In this document: one piece after another, positions 44,491 through 54,995 of the stretch
Layout: each line of letters begins with the position of its first letter
Numbering within the stretch: position 1 is the stretch's first letter
Origin: an uncultured Flammeovirgaceae bacterium
GTDB lineage: Bacteria > Bacteroidota > Bacteroidia > Cytophagales > Cyclobacteriaceae
Assembly (NCBI GenBank): GCA_913045135.1
Contig: CAJWQD010000002.1
Span: 19,864 to 83,863 of the forward strand
DNA length: 64,000 nt
Reading direction: 5' to 3'
The notes under the pieces: generated by a model
Seen by the model: only the letters and a program-made list of their open reading frames with translations
What the model was told of the DNA's origin: nothing
Databases searched by the model: none
Position numbers and translations under genes: made by a program

Positions 44491-46377
44491 ATGGTTAGCA
44501 TTGATAATATAAGTTATTACCTCGGTGAACGAATTCTCTACGAGAATGCCTCTTTATTTATACAACCTAAAGATAAAATAGGTCTTATTGGTCTAAATGG
44601 TACTGGTAAGTCTACCTTGCTCAAGGTACTTCATGGGGAGTTAGAATTGACCTCAGGTAATATTTCAAAGGCAAAAAGTACATCCATTGGATTCTTGAAT
44701 CAAGATCTCCTTTCCTACCAAAGTGATGAACCCATTCTTGAAGTGGCTATGCAGGCTTTTCATCAGGCCCTTGATTTGCAAAATCAAATAGATATTGTTC
44801 TCAAGGAAATGGAGCTGAATTATACAGATAAATTGCTCGAAAGACTTTCTTTGTTACAGGAACAGTTTGAAATGGCAGACGGATATACGATTAAGTCTCA
44901 AGCTGAGGAATTATTAGAAGGTGTAGGATTTAAAACAACAGATCTTAATCGCCCACTTAGAGAGTTTTCTGGAGGCTGGAGAATGCGGGTGATGTTGGCT
45001 AAGTTACTTTTAGAGAAACCTTCTCTTTTAATGTTAGATGAGCCAACAAACCACTTAGATTTACCCTCGATACAATGGATTGAGGCTTATCTCCAGAATT
45101 ATGAAGGCGCATATATAATTATATCCCACGATCGTACCTTTCTCAACAGTACGGTCAACAAAATAGTTGAAGTATATTCTAGTAAGCTTAATTTGTATCC
45201 GGGTAATTATGATTACTACCTCGCAGAAAAAGAATTACGCAATGAGATACAGCAAAATGCTTTTGAAAATCAACAGCAAAAAATAAAAGAAGCTGAAAAA
45301 TTCATAGAGCGGTTTAAAGCAAAAGCTACCAAGGCCAAACAGGCGCAGTCTAAGTTGAAGCAATTAGAAAAATTAGATAGAATCGAAGCAGTTGTTGACG
45401 AAAACATGCAGGTCAATTTTAAATTTAATTTTAAAACTAAGTCGGGACGTCATGTAAAGCGATTGAGAAAAATTAGTAAGTCCTATGGAGGTCTAGACAT
45501 TTTAAAAAAGACAACTTTGGATTTACAGCGAGGAGACAAGGTAGCATTGATTGGTGCGAATGGTAAGGGGAAATCAACTGTTTTACGAATCATGGCGGGT
45601 ATTGAAGATCATGAAGGTCAAGTAGAAACAGGACATAATGTATTAATGTCTTTTTATGCCCAACATCAATTGGAGGCTCTCAATATTAACAACGATCTTG
45701 TTGAAGAACTTAAACAAGAAGGAACCGGTAAAAATGAACAAGAGTTACGTGGGGTTTTGGGATGTTTTTTGTTCAGTGGAGATGAAGTATTCAAAAAAAT
45801 AAAAGTCTTATCTGGGGGTGAAAAATCCCGAGTAGCATTGGCAAAATCTTTAATATCTGAGTCTAACCTTTTATTACTAGATGAGCCTACAAATCATTTA
45901 GACATGCTTTCAGTGGGTATTTTGGTACAGGCTTTGCAACAATATATGGGCACATTTTTGGTAGTTTCTCACGATAGACATTTTATTACTAAAGTAGCCA
46001 ATAAAATTTGGTGGATAGAAGATTACCAGCTTAAGGAATATCCTGGTACTTATGAAGAGTATCGATGGTGGATGAGTAAGCGCATATCCTCTACCGAATC
46101 AATGGTCAGAAATCGGGAAAATTCAAAAACTAAAAGCAAAGAAAAACGCATCAAGCACAGATCTCAGACGAACTTAAATAGACAGATAGCCGACATAGAA
46201 GGTCAAATAAAAGAGCGTGAGACATTGATGAAATCTCTAGAAACAAAGATGACTCAACCAGATATCTATCATGATAGGAATAAATTCTCACAAATAACCG
46301 ATCAATTTCAAAAAATAAAGAATGAAGCTGAACGTTTAACCAAAGAATGGGAATTTTTGATCTCATCCAATGAGTAA
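44491..46377 (+). CDS. ABC-F family ATPase
   Basis: Two ATPase domains (GLNGTGKST, GANGKGKST), LSGGEKSRVALAKSL, linker with FKAKATKAKQAQSK; ATG at 44491. Confidence 0.92.
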   Translation: MVSIDNISYYLGERILYENASLFIQPKDKIGLIGLNGTGKSTLLKVLHGELELTSGNISKAKSTSIGFLNQDLLSYQSDEPILEVAMQAFHQALDLQNQIDIVLKEMELNYTDKLLERLSLLQEQFEMADGYTIKSQAEELLEGVGFKTTDLNRPLREFSGGWRMRVMLAKLLLEKPSLLMLDEPTNHLDLPSIQWIEAYLQNYEGAYIIISHDRTFLNSTVNKIVEVYSSKLNLYPGNYDYYLAEKELRNEIQQNAFENQQQKIKEAEKFIERFKAKATKAKQAQSKLKQLEKLDRIEAVVDENMQVNFKFNFKTKSGRHVKRLRKISKSYGGLDILKKTTLDLQRGDKVALIGANGKGKSTVLRIMAGIEDHEGQVETGHNVLMSFYAQHQLEALNINNDLVEELKQEGTGKNEQELRGVLGCFLFSGDEVFKKIKVLSGGEKSRVALAKSLISESNLLLLDEPTNHLDMLSVGILVQALQQYMGTFLVVSHDRHFITKVANKIWWIEDYQLKEYPGTYEEYRWWMSKRISSTESMVRNRENSKTKSKEKRIKHRSQTNLNRQIADIEGQIKERETLMKSLETKMTQPDIYHDRNKFSQITDQFQKIKNEAERLTKEWEFLISSNE

Positions 46378-46382
46378 CTAAA

Positions 46383-46429
46383 ATTGTTTTAATTTCATTG
46401 TTTTCAATTAGTTAATTAAAACAATGAAA
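46383..46429. terminator. Overlapping alternative hairpins downstream of the ABC-F gene
   Basis: ATTGTTTTAATT/AATTAAAACAAT and TTTCATTGTTTT/AAAACAATGAAA, 12 bp each, sharing the 3' arm. Confidence 0.5.
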
Positions 46430-46495
46430 CAAAAATATGGAGAATGAGAAATTTAAAAATAATGGTCCTTGGTAGTTAAAAGATAATTAAATTAG

Positions 46496-46569
46496 TAGCG
46501 AGGAGGGGAGTTGAACCCCTGACCTCCGGGTTATGAATCCGACGCTCTAACCAACTGAGCTACCTCGCC
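46496..46569 (-). tRNA. tRNA-Met (CAT anticodon)
   Basis: Reverse complement GGCGAGGTAGCTCAGTTGGTTAGAGCGTCGGATTCATAACCCGGAGGTCAGGGGTTCAACTCCCCTCCTCGCTA folds as a cloverleaf; CAT could also be Ile2 if lysidinylated. Confidence 0.9.
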
Positions 46570-46671
46570 ATGTTGTTGATACACATTTACAAGGAGCGCA
46601 ATTTAACAACAAATTATTATTAATTATGATTGGGCTAATTTTTTTTATTACCTTGTAAAAAATGTTTTTTT

Positions 46672-47055
46672 ATGAGTAAGAGTAAGTTTATAGGAGAATA
46701 CAGTATCAATGCATCTCGAAAGATGTTATTTCCTTATATTAGTACAGCATCAGGACTCTCACAATGGTTCGCAGATGACGTTAACATTACAGAGGATAAA
46801 GTTTACACCATGCTTTGGGATGGTGAAGTAAATAGGGCGAAGATTGTTTCGATCAAAGTCAATCGATATATCAAATTCGAATTTGAGGGAGAAGATGATA
46901 ACGATTTAAATTTCATCGAAATCCGATTAGAAATGAATGAACTTACTCAAGAGGTTTATATAAAGATTACTGACTATTCTGATGTTGATGATCAAGAGGT
47001 CTCTGATTTGTGGGAGGGTTTGATACATGACTTGAAAGAAATTGTTGGTGGTTGA
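46672..47055 (+). CDS. START-like/SRPBCC (AHSA1-like) domain protein
   Basis: 127 aa; FPYISTASGLSQWFADDVNI..W.GEVNRAKIVSI pattern. Confidence 0.8.
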   Translation: MSKSKFIGEYSINASRKMLFPYISTASGLSQWFADDVNITEDKVYTMLWDGEVNRAKIVSIKVNRYIKFEFEGEDDNDLNFIEIRLEMNELTQEVYIKITDYSDVDDQEVSDLWEGLIHDLKEIVGG

Positions 47056-47102
47056 ACATCACAGAATACTTTGTTACTCATTTGAAGATTAATTCTAAGA
47101 AA

Positions 47103-48758
47103 ATGAGAAGGCTTGATAAACTTATTCTAAAATCTTTTATTGGTCCGTTTTTCTTAACAACCATTGTTGCCACATTCATTCTTTTGGTCCAATACATGCT
47201 TAAATATTTCGACGATTTTGTAGGAAAAAATTTGGGATTTAAAGTTTTTGGAGAATTACTATTTTATTTCAGCATCAATATACTTCCAAATGCTCTCCCT
47301 TTAGGTGTATTAATTTCTTCTCTAATGACATTTGGTAATCTGGGAGAAAACTTTGAGTTATCGGCTATAAAAAGTGCGGGTATATCTCTAACTAGAGCAC
47401 TAAAACCTATATTTTTTTTCATTTTGACTTTAACTATATCATCATTTTTCTTCAATAATTATGTAGTCCCAGCAGCTAACTTGAAGGCTTATAGTTTAAT
47501 CTACGATATTAAACATAAAAAACCTGCACTAGATATTAAAAAAGGAGTTTTCTACAACGGTATTCCTAATTACAGTATTAAAGCAAATGAAAAATTCAGT
47601 GATAATGTTACCCTGAAGGATGTCATGATCTATGATCATACAAGAAAAAATGGAAATAATTTTGTAATTCTAGCTGATTCATCAAGAATGTTCTCAATGT
47701 ACAATGATAAGTTTTTGAAGTTGGAGCTTTTTGATGGACAGTACTTTAACCAGCAAGCCACTAAAAACAATCCGGTAGATCAATTTCAGCGAACTTCTTT
47801 CGATCAAATGTATATGATGTTTAGCCTATCCTCTTTTGATCTTAAAAGGACAAGAGAAGAACTTTTTCAGAATAATAGGCAAATGAAAAATATTAAGGAA
47901 TTGACCTCAGATATAGATTCTCTTGAGGTGGAACAGGAATCAGCAATAACTAGTCTGCATAAACTATCTAAGCAGTACTTATATCACCGTATGGATCGGT
48001 CAAGTTTTCAAAAAAAAAAGCAGGTTAAATCGGATTCATTGCAGTTAAAGAGCTCCATGATAAATAAGAATGGGAAGAAACAGACTCAATTAGAAAAAGC
48101 AAAGGCTTCTATGTTTGATATTAATTTTGCATATTTTTATGGTCTCGGTTTAATAAAAGATAGTACCAGATCGGATTCGTCATGGCGGAGAAATAGACAG
48201 GTTACGGGATCTATTGATCAATTACCAGAGAAGTCAAATGGGATATTGGCTCAGATGGATTTGAAAGATTTGGATTCATTGTTTACAACAAATCGGAAAC
48301 AAAGTTTAGTTCTTGCATCGGCATTGAGAAAAAGTAGAAATTATAAAGTAAATATTTCAAGTATCAAGTCTCAACTGAAACGGTTAAGATATGAATCGGA
48401 GCGTTACAAAATAGCGAAATTTAAGAAATATAGTCAGGCTTTTGCTTGTATGGTTATGTTTTTGATTGGGGCACCACTCGGTGCTATCATAAAAAAGGGA
48501 GGTTTAGGTTTTCCTGTCATTATATCGATTTTTTTTTATATTTTTTATTATGTTACCAGCATACTTAGTGAAAAGTGGGCTGTTGCTGGTTATGTTAATG
48601 GTGCCTATTCTATATGGATGTCAGACTTAATCCTTTTGCCCGTAGGTCTCTTTTTTTTAAGACAAGCAAGGGTAGATGCGCGACTTTTCGATACAGATTA
48701 TTATCTAGTAATGATTGATAAGTTTACTAAAAGGAGATCTAAAAAATTAAAGCATTAA
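47103..48758 (+). CDS. LptF/LptG family LPS export permease
   Basis: MRRLDKLILKSFIGPFFLTTIVATFILLVQYMLKYFDD; C-terminal FLIGAPLGAIIKKGGLGFPV; ATG at 47103. Confidence 0.9.
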   Translation: MRRLDKLILKSFIGPFFLTTIVATFILLVQYMLKYFDDFVGKNLGFKVFGELLFYFSINILPNALPLGVLISSLMTFGNLGENFELSAIKSAGISLTRALKPIFFFILTLTISSFFFNNYVVPAANLKAYSLIYDIKHKKPALDIKKGVFYNGIPNYSIKANEKFSDNVTLKDVMIYDHTRKNGNNFVILADSSRMFSMYNDKFLKLELFDGQYFNQQATKNNPVDQFQRTSFDQMYMMFSLSSFDLKRTREELFQNNRQMKNIKELTSDIDSLEVEQESAITSLHKLSKQYLYHRMDRSSFQKKKQVKSDSLQLKSSMINKNGKKQTQLEKAKASMFDINFAYFYGLGLIKDSTRSDSSWRRNRQVTGSIDQLPEKSNGILAQMDLKDLDSLFTTNRKQSLVLASALRKSRNYKVNISSIKSQLKRLRYESERYKIAKFKKYSQAFACMVMFLIGAPLGAIIKKGGLGFPVIISIFFYIFYYVTSILSEKWAVAGYVNGAYSIWMSDLILLPVGLFFLRQARVDARLFDTDYYLVMIDKFTKRRSKKLKH

Positions 48759-48763
48759 AGAGT

Positions 48764-48794
48764 TTGTATTCAAATTTAGTATTTATTAAATTTG
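48764..48794 (+). promoter_or_regulatory. Bacteroidota-type promoter for rpsO (TTG-N20-TAAATTTG)
   Basis: -33 TTG at 48764 and -7 TAAATTTG at 48787-48794; rpsO ATG at 48840. Confidence 0.6.
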
Positions 48795-48839
48795 CAGCAG
48801 AAAAAATATATTAACAGAGAGTTAATTTCTAAGATAAAG

Positions 48840-49109
48840 ATGTATTTAACAGCAGAAAAAAAACAAGAGTTTTTCAAAACACATGGTAAAGGAAAGCAAG
48901 ACACTGGTACATCAGAGTCTCAAATTGCTTTATTTACCCACCGCATTAATCACTTAACAGATCATCTACAGGTCAATAAAAAGGACCATTCGTCACGATT
49001 AGGATTGTTGAAACTTGTAGGGAAGCGAAGAAAACTTCTTGATTTCCTCTACAAAAACGAAATTGAGAGATATCGTGCCATAATAGCCAAACTCAATTTA
49101 AGAAAGTAA
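48840..49109 (+). CDS. rpsO: 30S ribosomal protein S15
   Basis: FKTHGKGKQDTGTSESQIALFTHRINHLTDHL; ATG at 48840 inside the longer ORF. Confidence 0.95.
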   Translation: MYLTAEKKQEFFKTHGKGKQDTGTSESQIALFTHRINHLTDHLQVNKKDHSSRLGLLKLVGKRRKLLDFLYKNEIERYRAIIAKLNLRK

Positions 49110-49118
49110 TTATCAGTC

Positions 49119-49147
49119 AAGGGAGCTTTTTCGAGGTCCCTTTTTTT
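49119..49147 (+). terminator. Hairpin/terminator between rpsO and pnp
   Basis: AAGGGA...TCCCTT stem followed by a T7 run. Confidence 0.65.
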
Positions 49148-49169
49148 CAAACTTTGATTTAATAAAATT

Positions 49170-51287
49170 ATGCTTCCATTATTTAAGCAAAAAACATTTT
49201 CATTACCCGATGGTACTTCTTTGACTATTGAAACTGGCAAATTAGCTAAACAAGCAGATGGATCGGCTGTCTTAAAAGTGGGTGACATGATGTTACTTGC
49301 GACTGTAGTATCCAAAAGATCTGCTGGAGAAAATGTTGATTTTCTTCCATTATCGGTAGATTATCAAGAGAAATTTGCCGCAGCAGGAAAGATACCAGGA
49401 GGATTTCTAAAAAGAGAAGGCAGACTTTCCGATTATGAAATTCTCATTTGTAGATTAGTTGACAGGGCTTTAAGACCTTTGTTTCCTGATGATTACCATG
49501 CCGACACACAAGTGATGATCAGTCTTATTTCAGCAGATCAAAATATTATGCCTGTAGCTTATGCCGCTTTAGTAGCATCTGCGGCATTGGCAGTTTCAGA
49601 CATTCCATTCAATGGACCCATTTCAGAAGTTATGGTTGCCAAAGTAGACGGGACTTATGTCGTTAACCCTTCTGTAGAGCAAAGCGCAGACGCCAAAATG
49701 GAATTAATTGTTGCAGGATCGGCTGACAACATCATGATGGTTGAAGGTGAGTGTAAAGAGGTACAGGAATCTGAGATGTTAGAAGCTATCAAAATAGCAC
49801 ATGAGACTATAAAAATTCAATGTACCGCTCAATTAGAGTTATCTCAAGAGATAGGAACTTCTGAAAAACGTACCTATGATCATGAAAATCATGATTTAGC
49901 ATTAGCTGATATGATCAAGGCAGCTTGTTATGATGCCTGTTATGCTTTGGCCAAAGAGGGCATTGCTGATAAAGAAATTCGTAAAGAAAAATTTGCGGCT
50001 ATTATTGATACATTTATTGAGGAGTTAGGGGAAGATCATGAATATGACCCTTTTTTAATTAATAAATATTATCACAACGTTCAAAAAGATGCAATCAGAA
50101 ATTGCGTCATGGACTCTAGTATTAGATTAGACGGTAGGCAATTGGATGAAATTCGACCTATTTGGAGTGAAATAGATTATCTACCGGGTGCTCATGGATC
50201 TGCAGTTTTTACTAGGGGTGAAACGCAGTCATTGACCTCTGTTACTTTAGGTTCCAAGGTAGATGAGCAAATGATTGATGGAGCCATGCATTCTGGCTAC
50301 AATAAATTTATCTTACATTATAATTTTCCAGGATTCTCTACCGGAGAAGTAAGGCCTAATAGAGGTCCAGGCAGAAGAGAAGTAGGACATGGAAACTTGG
50401 CTATGAGAGCCTTAAAGCAGGTACTTCCTCCGGAAAGTCCCTATACCATAAGGATTGTTTCAGACATATTAGAGTCTAATGGTTCGTCGTCCATGGCGAC
50501 TGTTTGTGCAGGAACGCTTGCCTTGATGGATGCAGGAATTCAAATATCTAAACCAGTATCAGGAATAGCAATGGGAATGATATCTGAAAAAGATGGTTCC
50601 CGTTATTCCGTGCTCTCAGATATTTTAGGAGATGAAGATCATTTAGGAGATATGGATTTTAAGGTGACAGGAACGCGAGATGGCATCACTGCTTGCCAGA
50701 TGGATATTAAAGTAGATGGCTTATCATACGATATTTTGGAAGAAGCTATGGAGCAAGCCAAGAAAGGAAGGATGCATATACTCGATAGAATTACAGATAC
50801 GATTAAGGTTCCAAGACCTGAAATGAAACCCAATGCACCAAGATTGATTTCCATTTCTATCGAAAGAGATATGATTGGTGCTGTGATTGGACCCGGAGGT
50901 AAGGTAGTTCAAGAAATTCAGCGTGAGACCGGTGCTACCGTCGTTATTGAAGAAACACCCAAGGGAGGGGTAGTTAATATTTTTGCTGTTAATAAGGATG
51001 TTTTAGATAAGGCGGCCAATTGGGTTAAAGGTATCGTTGCCATGCCAGAAGAAGGTGAAGTATATGAGGGAAAAGTTAAATCGATTATGCCTTTTGGTGC
51101 TTTTATCGAATTTATGCCAGGCAAAGATGGTTTACTTCATATTTCCGAAGTGAAGTGGGAGAGATTAGAGAAGATGGATGGTGTTATGGCTGTGGGAGAG
51201 GAAGTAAAAGTAAAGCTTATCGAGATAGACAAAAGGACCGGTAAATATCGATTGTCGAGAAAAGTATTATTGCCTAAGCCCGAATAA
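49170..51287 (+). CDS. pnp: Polyribonucleotide nucleotidyltransferase
   Basis: RNase PH domains, KH domain ([18 protein letters not shown]), S1 domain ([32 protein letters not shown]). Confidence 0.97.
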   Translation: MLPLFKQKTFSLPDGTSLTIETGKLAKQADGSAVLKVGDMMLLATVVSKRSAGENVDFLPLSVDYQEKFAAAGKIPGGFLKREGRLSDYEILICRLVDRALRPLFPDDYHADTQVMISLISADQNIMPVAYAALVASAALAVSDIPFNGPISEVMVAKVDGTYVVNPSVEQSADAKMELIVAGSADNIMMVEGECKEVQESEMLEAIKIAHETIKIQCTAQLELSQEIGTSEKRTYDHENHDLALADMIKAACYDACYALAKEGIADKEIRKEKFAAIIDTFIEELGEDHEYDPFLINKYYHNVQKDAIRNCVMDSSIRLDGRQLDEIRPIWSEIDYLPGAHGSAVFTRGETQSLTSVTLGSKVDEQMIDGAMHSGYNKFILHYNFPGFSTGEVRPNRGPGRREVGHGNLAMRALKQVLPPESPYTIRIVSDILESNGSSSMATVCAGTLALMDAGIQISKPVSGIAMGMISEKDGSRYSVLSDILGDEDHLGDMDFKVTGTRDGITACQMDIKVDGLSYDILEEAMEQAKKGRMHILDRITDTIKVPRPEMKPNAPRLISISIERDMIGAVIGPGGKVVQEIQRETGATVVIEETPKGGVVNIFAVNKDVLDKAANWVKGIVAMPEEGEVYEGKVKSIMPFGAFIEFMPGKDGLLHISEVKWERLEKMDGVMAVGEEVKVKLIEIDKRTGKYRLSRKVLLPKPE

Positions 51288-51885
51288 ATAAGAGGTTAAT
51301 TTCCATTAAGTATTAAAGCAAGAATGCGTAATTTATCGACAAATAGTATTTAGGTAGATCTTTTAATATCTACTGTTGTTAAAACTGTCGAAAACCCTGT
51401 CATTTCCTAATTTCTGAATTAGCAATTGTAAATTGTGGATGGTCTGCTGACTTTTGGTAGATATTCTTGTATGCGCCAAGAGATGTAGTAAAGTTCAATT
51501 AATTCATTATAATAACGTTAACGCTTCGTTGTCACTGAATGAGACTAATACTGAAAAGGGTCGTTATATCTTATTTCTGGGTTTGGTTTTATCTTATAAA
51601 ATTGGAAAGCTGAAAACACTATAACTACGTGAGAAAGTTGGGAAATCATTTGGAACAAGCTTTGAAATCTGTAACTTTCATTTGATCATTTTAGAATAAG
51701 CTACCATCACTTTATCTATCATGGATGCGAGAATTAAGGCTTAGATCGAAACTCAGAAGTAAATACAATCAATCTTAAAATTATATTTATAAAATGAATT
51801 GTTTTATTGATCCCATTTTTCAATTTCAGAATTGTAATTTTACGAAATTCATTTAAAAATAAGGGTGTGGGAGTATTACCTATCT

Positions 51886-51893
51886 TATATTTG
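51886..51893 (+). promoter_or_regulatory. Candidate -7 element (TATATTTG) for trxB
   Basis: Matches TAnnTTTG 50 bp upstream of the trxB ATG; no clear -33 TTG. Confidence 0.35.
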
Positions 51894-51943
51894 TATACCA
51901 AATTTGAAGTGCCTGCACTTTATTAATTTTTTACAAGAAATAT

Positions 51944-52918
51944 ATGAAGCAAGACCATATAACAAACGAGCACGTTCAAGTTTTAATTATTGGTTCAGGC
52001 CCTGCAGGATATACTGCTGCTATTTATGCTGCCAGAGCAGGTTTAAAGCCAGTTCTGTATACTGGAGCTGAGCCTGGGGGTCAATTGACTATAACAACCG
52101 ATGTAGAAAATTATCCGGGTTATCCGGAAGGTGTAACCGGTCCTCAGATGATGGTAGAATTCCAAAAACAGGCAGAACGTTTTGATACTGATGTCCGATA
52201 TGGAGTAGTTACGGCTGTCGATTTTTCAGGTTGGCCTCATGAAGTGACCATAGATGGTAATAATAAATTGTCGGCTGATGCGGTCATTATATCTACGGGA
52301 GCTTCTGCGAAATGGCTGGGCTTGGCGGATGAAATAAGACTAAATGGGCAAGGTGTTTCAGCTTGTGCTGTTTGCGATGGCTTTTTTTTTAAGGGACAAG
52401 ATGTTGCTGTGGTTGGTGCAGGGGATACGGCGGCCGAGGAAGCGTCTTATCTTTCTAAGTTGGCTAACAAGGTATATATGATTGTGAGAAGAAATGAGAT
52501 GCGGGCCTCTAAAATAATGCAGCATCGCGTGTATAATGCTAAAAATATTGAAATTCTTTGGAATACTGAAACTGAAAGGTTAATTGGAGAACATCAATTA
52601 GAAAATGTTTCCGTTGTTAATAACATGACTGGAGAAAAAAGAGTTTTAAATGTTACTGGTTTTTTTGTTGCCATCGGACATAAGCCTAATACGAAAATTT
52701 TTGAATCCATTTTAGATCTAGATGATAGTGGCTATATAATTACAATTCCCGGAAGCTCTAAAACAAAAATTCCTGGAATTTTCGCTACAGGTGACGCCCA
52801 AGATAGAATTTACAGACAAGCGGTAACGGCTGCAGGGAGTGGTTGTATGGGTGCTTTAGATGCCGAAAGGTTCCTGGCTCAAAAAGAGATAGAGTTGGCA
52901 GAAGTTTCCCAAAAATGA
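51944..52918 (+). CDS. trxB: Thioredoxin-disulfide reductase
   Basis: IGSGPAGYTAAIYAARA, active site CAVCDGFFF, C-terminal FATGDAQD. Confidence 0.95.
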   Translation: MKQDHITNEHVQVLIIGSGPAGYTAAIYAARAGLKPVLYTGAEPGGQLTITTDVENYPGYPEGVTGPQMMVEFQKQAERFDTDVRYGVVTAVDFSGWPHEVTIDGNNKLSADAVIISTGASAKWLGLADEIRLNGQGVSACAVCDGFFFKGQDVAVVGAGDTAAEEASYLSKLANKVYMIVRRNEMRASKIMQHRVYNAKNIEILWNTETERLIGEHQLENVSVVNNMTGEKRVLNVTGFFVAIGHKPNTKIFESILDLDDSGYIITIPGSSKTKIPGIFATGDAQDRIYRQAVTAAGSGCMGALDAERFLAQKEIELAEVSQK

Positions 52919-52922
52919 AGTA

Positions 52923-53639
52923 ATGAAATTAGATATATTAGCCATATCTGCACATCCTGACGATATTGAACTCTCGTGTAGTGGAACACTTATCGCGCAC
53001 GAGGCCATGGGCTATAAAACAGGTATATTAGACTTGACCGAAGGTGAAATGAGCACGCGGGGGACAACTGAAATAAGACAAAAAGAGTCTGCTGAAGCGT
53101 CTAAAATCATGGGACTATATATGCGTGAAAATTTGGGTTTACCTGATGCTAAATTTGATGTGAGTTTTGAAAATCAATTGCGTGTGATCAAGGTATTACG
53201 TAAGTTCCGACCAGAAATTATATTGGCCAATGCATTTTATGACCGACATCCTGATCATGTGCGTGCGGCGAAACTGATCGAAGAATCAGTCTTTAAATCC
53301 GGTTTGATCAAAATAGAGACTAAGGATAGCAAGGTTAGTCAATCACCATGGAGACCCAAGAGAGTTTATAATTATATTCAAAGTGTATCCTTGGAACCTG
53401 ACTTTATTTGTGATATTTCTGCTCATATGGAACAGAAAATGGCTGCTATTAGAGTTTTCAAATCTCAATTTTTTGATCCAAATAGTAATGAGCCTGATAC
53501 TTACATCTCAAATGCAGAATTTTTGACACTTATAGAAGCGCGTTCGCGTGAGTGGGGTCATCGTGTAGGTGTTTCTTTTGGTGAAGGCTTTGTCAATCGA
53601 CAGTTGTTGGGAGTCAATAATTTATTTAATTTAATTTGA
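52923..53639 (+). CDS. bshB1: Bacillithiol biosynthesis deacetylase BshB1
   Basis: LDILAISAHPDDIELSCSGTL..DLTEGEMSTRGT..NAFYDRHPDHVRA. Confidence 0.92.
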   Translation: MKLDILAISAHPDDIELSCSGTLIAHEAMGYKTGILDLTEGEMSTRGTTEIRQKESAEASKIMGLYMRENLGLPDAKFDVSFENQLRVIKVLRKFRPEIILANAFYDRHPDHVRAAKLIEESVFKSGLIKIETKDSKVSQSPWRPKRVYNYIQSVSLEPDFICDISAHMEQKMAAIRVFKSQFFDPNSNEPDTYISNAEFLTLIEARSREWGHRVGVSFGEGFVNRQLLGVNNLFNLI

Positions 53640-53759
53640 CGCTTTTGGAATCTTGTCATACTTTTTGTTGAAATAAGTATTAATTATTAACCTTTGAAAT
53701 TAAGTTTGATTAGTAATTATCCTCAACCTATTTATTTGATGTTTAGTGCTACAAAGAGA

Positions 53760-54995
53760 TCATTGAGCTGATCGATTTAACACTCGAATTTTGATTAGCT
53801 GATCATGAAGTGTCAAGGTTTTGAACCCTTTTATTTTCCAATAATTCTCATTTAATTTCCACAGACCCATTTCAAGCGGGATATTTGGATAAAAATGATC
53901 TCTCGTGAAATGAATTAATTTCAATACCATGAAATAATCAAACCAATCATAAAATTGATTATAAAATGATGGTAAACTATTAGTATTTTTTAATAGTTTA
54001 GACAGATTTTGATAAAAATTTATAGAACTGAAAAAGCCTTTTATCGCTTCAGGTAGATTGGGTGATTGACCTTGAATTATTTGAGGTAAATAAGTTAAAA
54101 AAATCTTAATATTCTCAAAAATCAAAGGATTGTAGATGGATAATAACTTCTCTTTATCCATCTTATAACCAATAAGTGCTCTTCCTGTACCGAATGGGAC
54201 CCTATCAGAAATTCTAGCAGAGGGATAAACTAAGGCCTCATGGATTTCAGCAAAGCGGGGTTTTCGAACTATTTTATTGAGAAAATAGAAATCCTCCCCA
54301 GCTTTTTTGGTATTCATACCTCCGAACTTACAATAATGATCCGATTTTATTGTGATACAGCTGCCTAACGTTTGATGAACATTAGGATAACCAGAATAGC
54401 GCAATCCATCTGTATAATATCGCAAACCCAATTCGTATTGGATAATTCCGCTCTCTAGATCTAATGGATGTTCGTAAGATACGATACCCGCATTTATATT
54501 TTGATTTTTGTAGGCTTTATAAATAGTAGCTAAATAAGTATCGTTACACCGACAATCTCCATCAAAGCAGATTAGAACACCAGCTCGGTTTAGTTTTTTG
54601 AACCAACGGGCAGCTTCGTCTAATCCAATTTTTCTTGCCAAACCTACACCCGCTTTTTTTTGTGGTAACAGGATATTTTGAACCTGAATATTAATTTTAT
54701 CGGTGTCCTTGATTTCTTTTATTTCATTGTAAGCCTTTTTATTGAGGTTGAAATTATCTAAGGAACTTTGCTCAGGGGCATTTATGACCACAAGAATGAT
54801 TACTTTACAAGGAACTTCTCTTGAAGCCAATAAAGAATGTACAGCAGTACCGAGTTGGGGTTCCTTATATGATGGAATGACCACAACCATTTCCAAGTCT
54901 GATGGAGGATCGAAATTGGGAATTAAGGATGTTTTTCGAGCATAACGTTGGAAATAATAATCTTTTTTCAAGGGGAAAGTCTTGCGATGGACCAT
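53760..54995 (-). CDS. Glycosyltransferase family 2-like protein
   Basis: MVVVIPSYKEPQLGTAVHSLLAS; CFDGDCRCNDTYL DxD-like motif. Confidence 0.8.
   Translation of the reverse strand: MVHRKTFPLKKDYYFQRYARKTSLIPNFDPPSDLEMVVVIPSYKEPQLGTAVHSLLASREVPCKVIILVVINAPEQSSLDNFNLNKKAYNEIKEIKDTDKINIQVQNILLPQKKAGVGLARKIGLDEAARWFKKLNRAGVLICFDGDCRCNDTYLATIYKAYKNQNINAGIVSYEHPLDLESGIIQYELGLRYYTDGLRYSGYPNVHQTLGSCITIKSDHYCKFGGMNTKKAGEDFYFLNKIVRKPRFAEIHEALVYPSARISDRVPFGTGRALIGYKMDKEKLLSIYNPLIFENIKIFLTYLPQIIQGQSPNLPEAIKGFFSSINFYQNLSKLLKNTNSLPSFYNQFYDWFDYFMVLKLIHFTRDHFYPNIPLEMGLWKLNENYWKIKGFKTLTLHDQLIKIRVLNRSAQ

Noticed and set aside
46496-46569. tRNA-Met as a mobile-element integration site
   Set aside because: No integrase gene and no repeated tRNA 3' end detected nearby.
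52382-52390. T9 homopolymer in trxB as a possible phase-variation site
   Set aside because: Encodes the conserved CAVCDGFFF segment; homopolymers are expected in an AT-rich genome and no frame disruption is seen.
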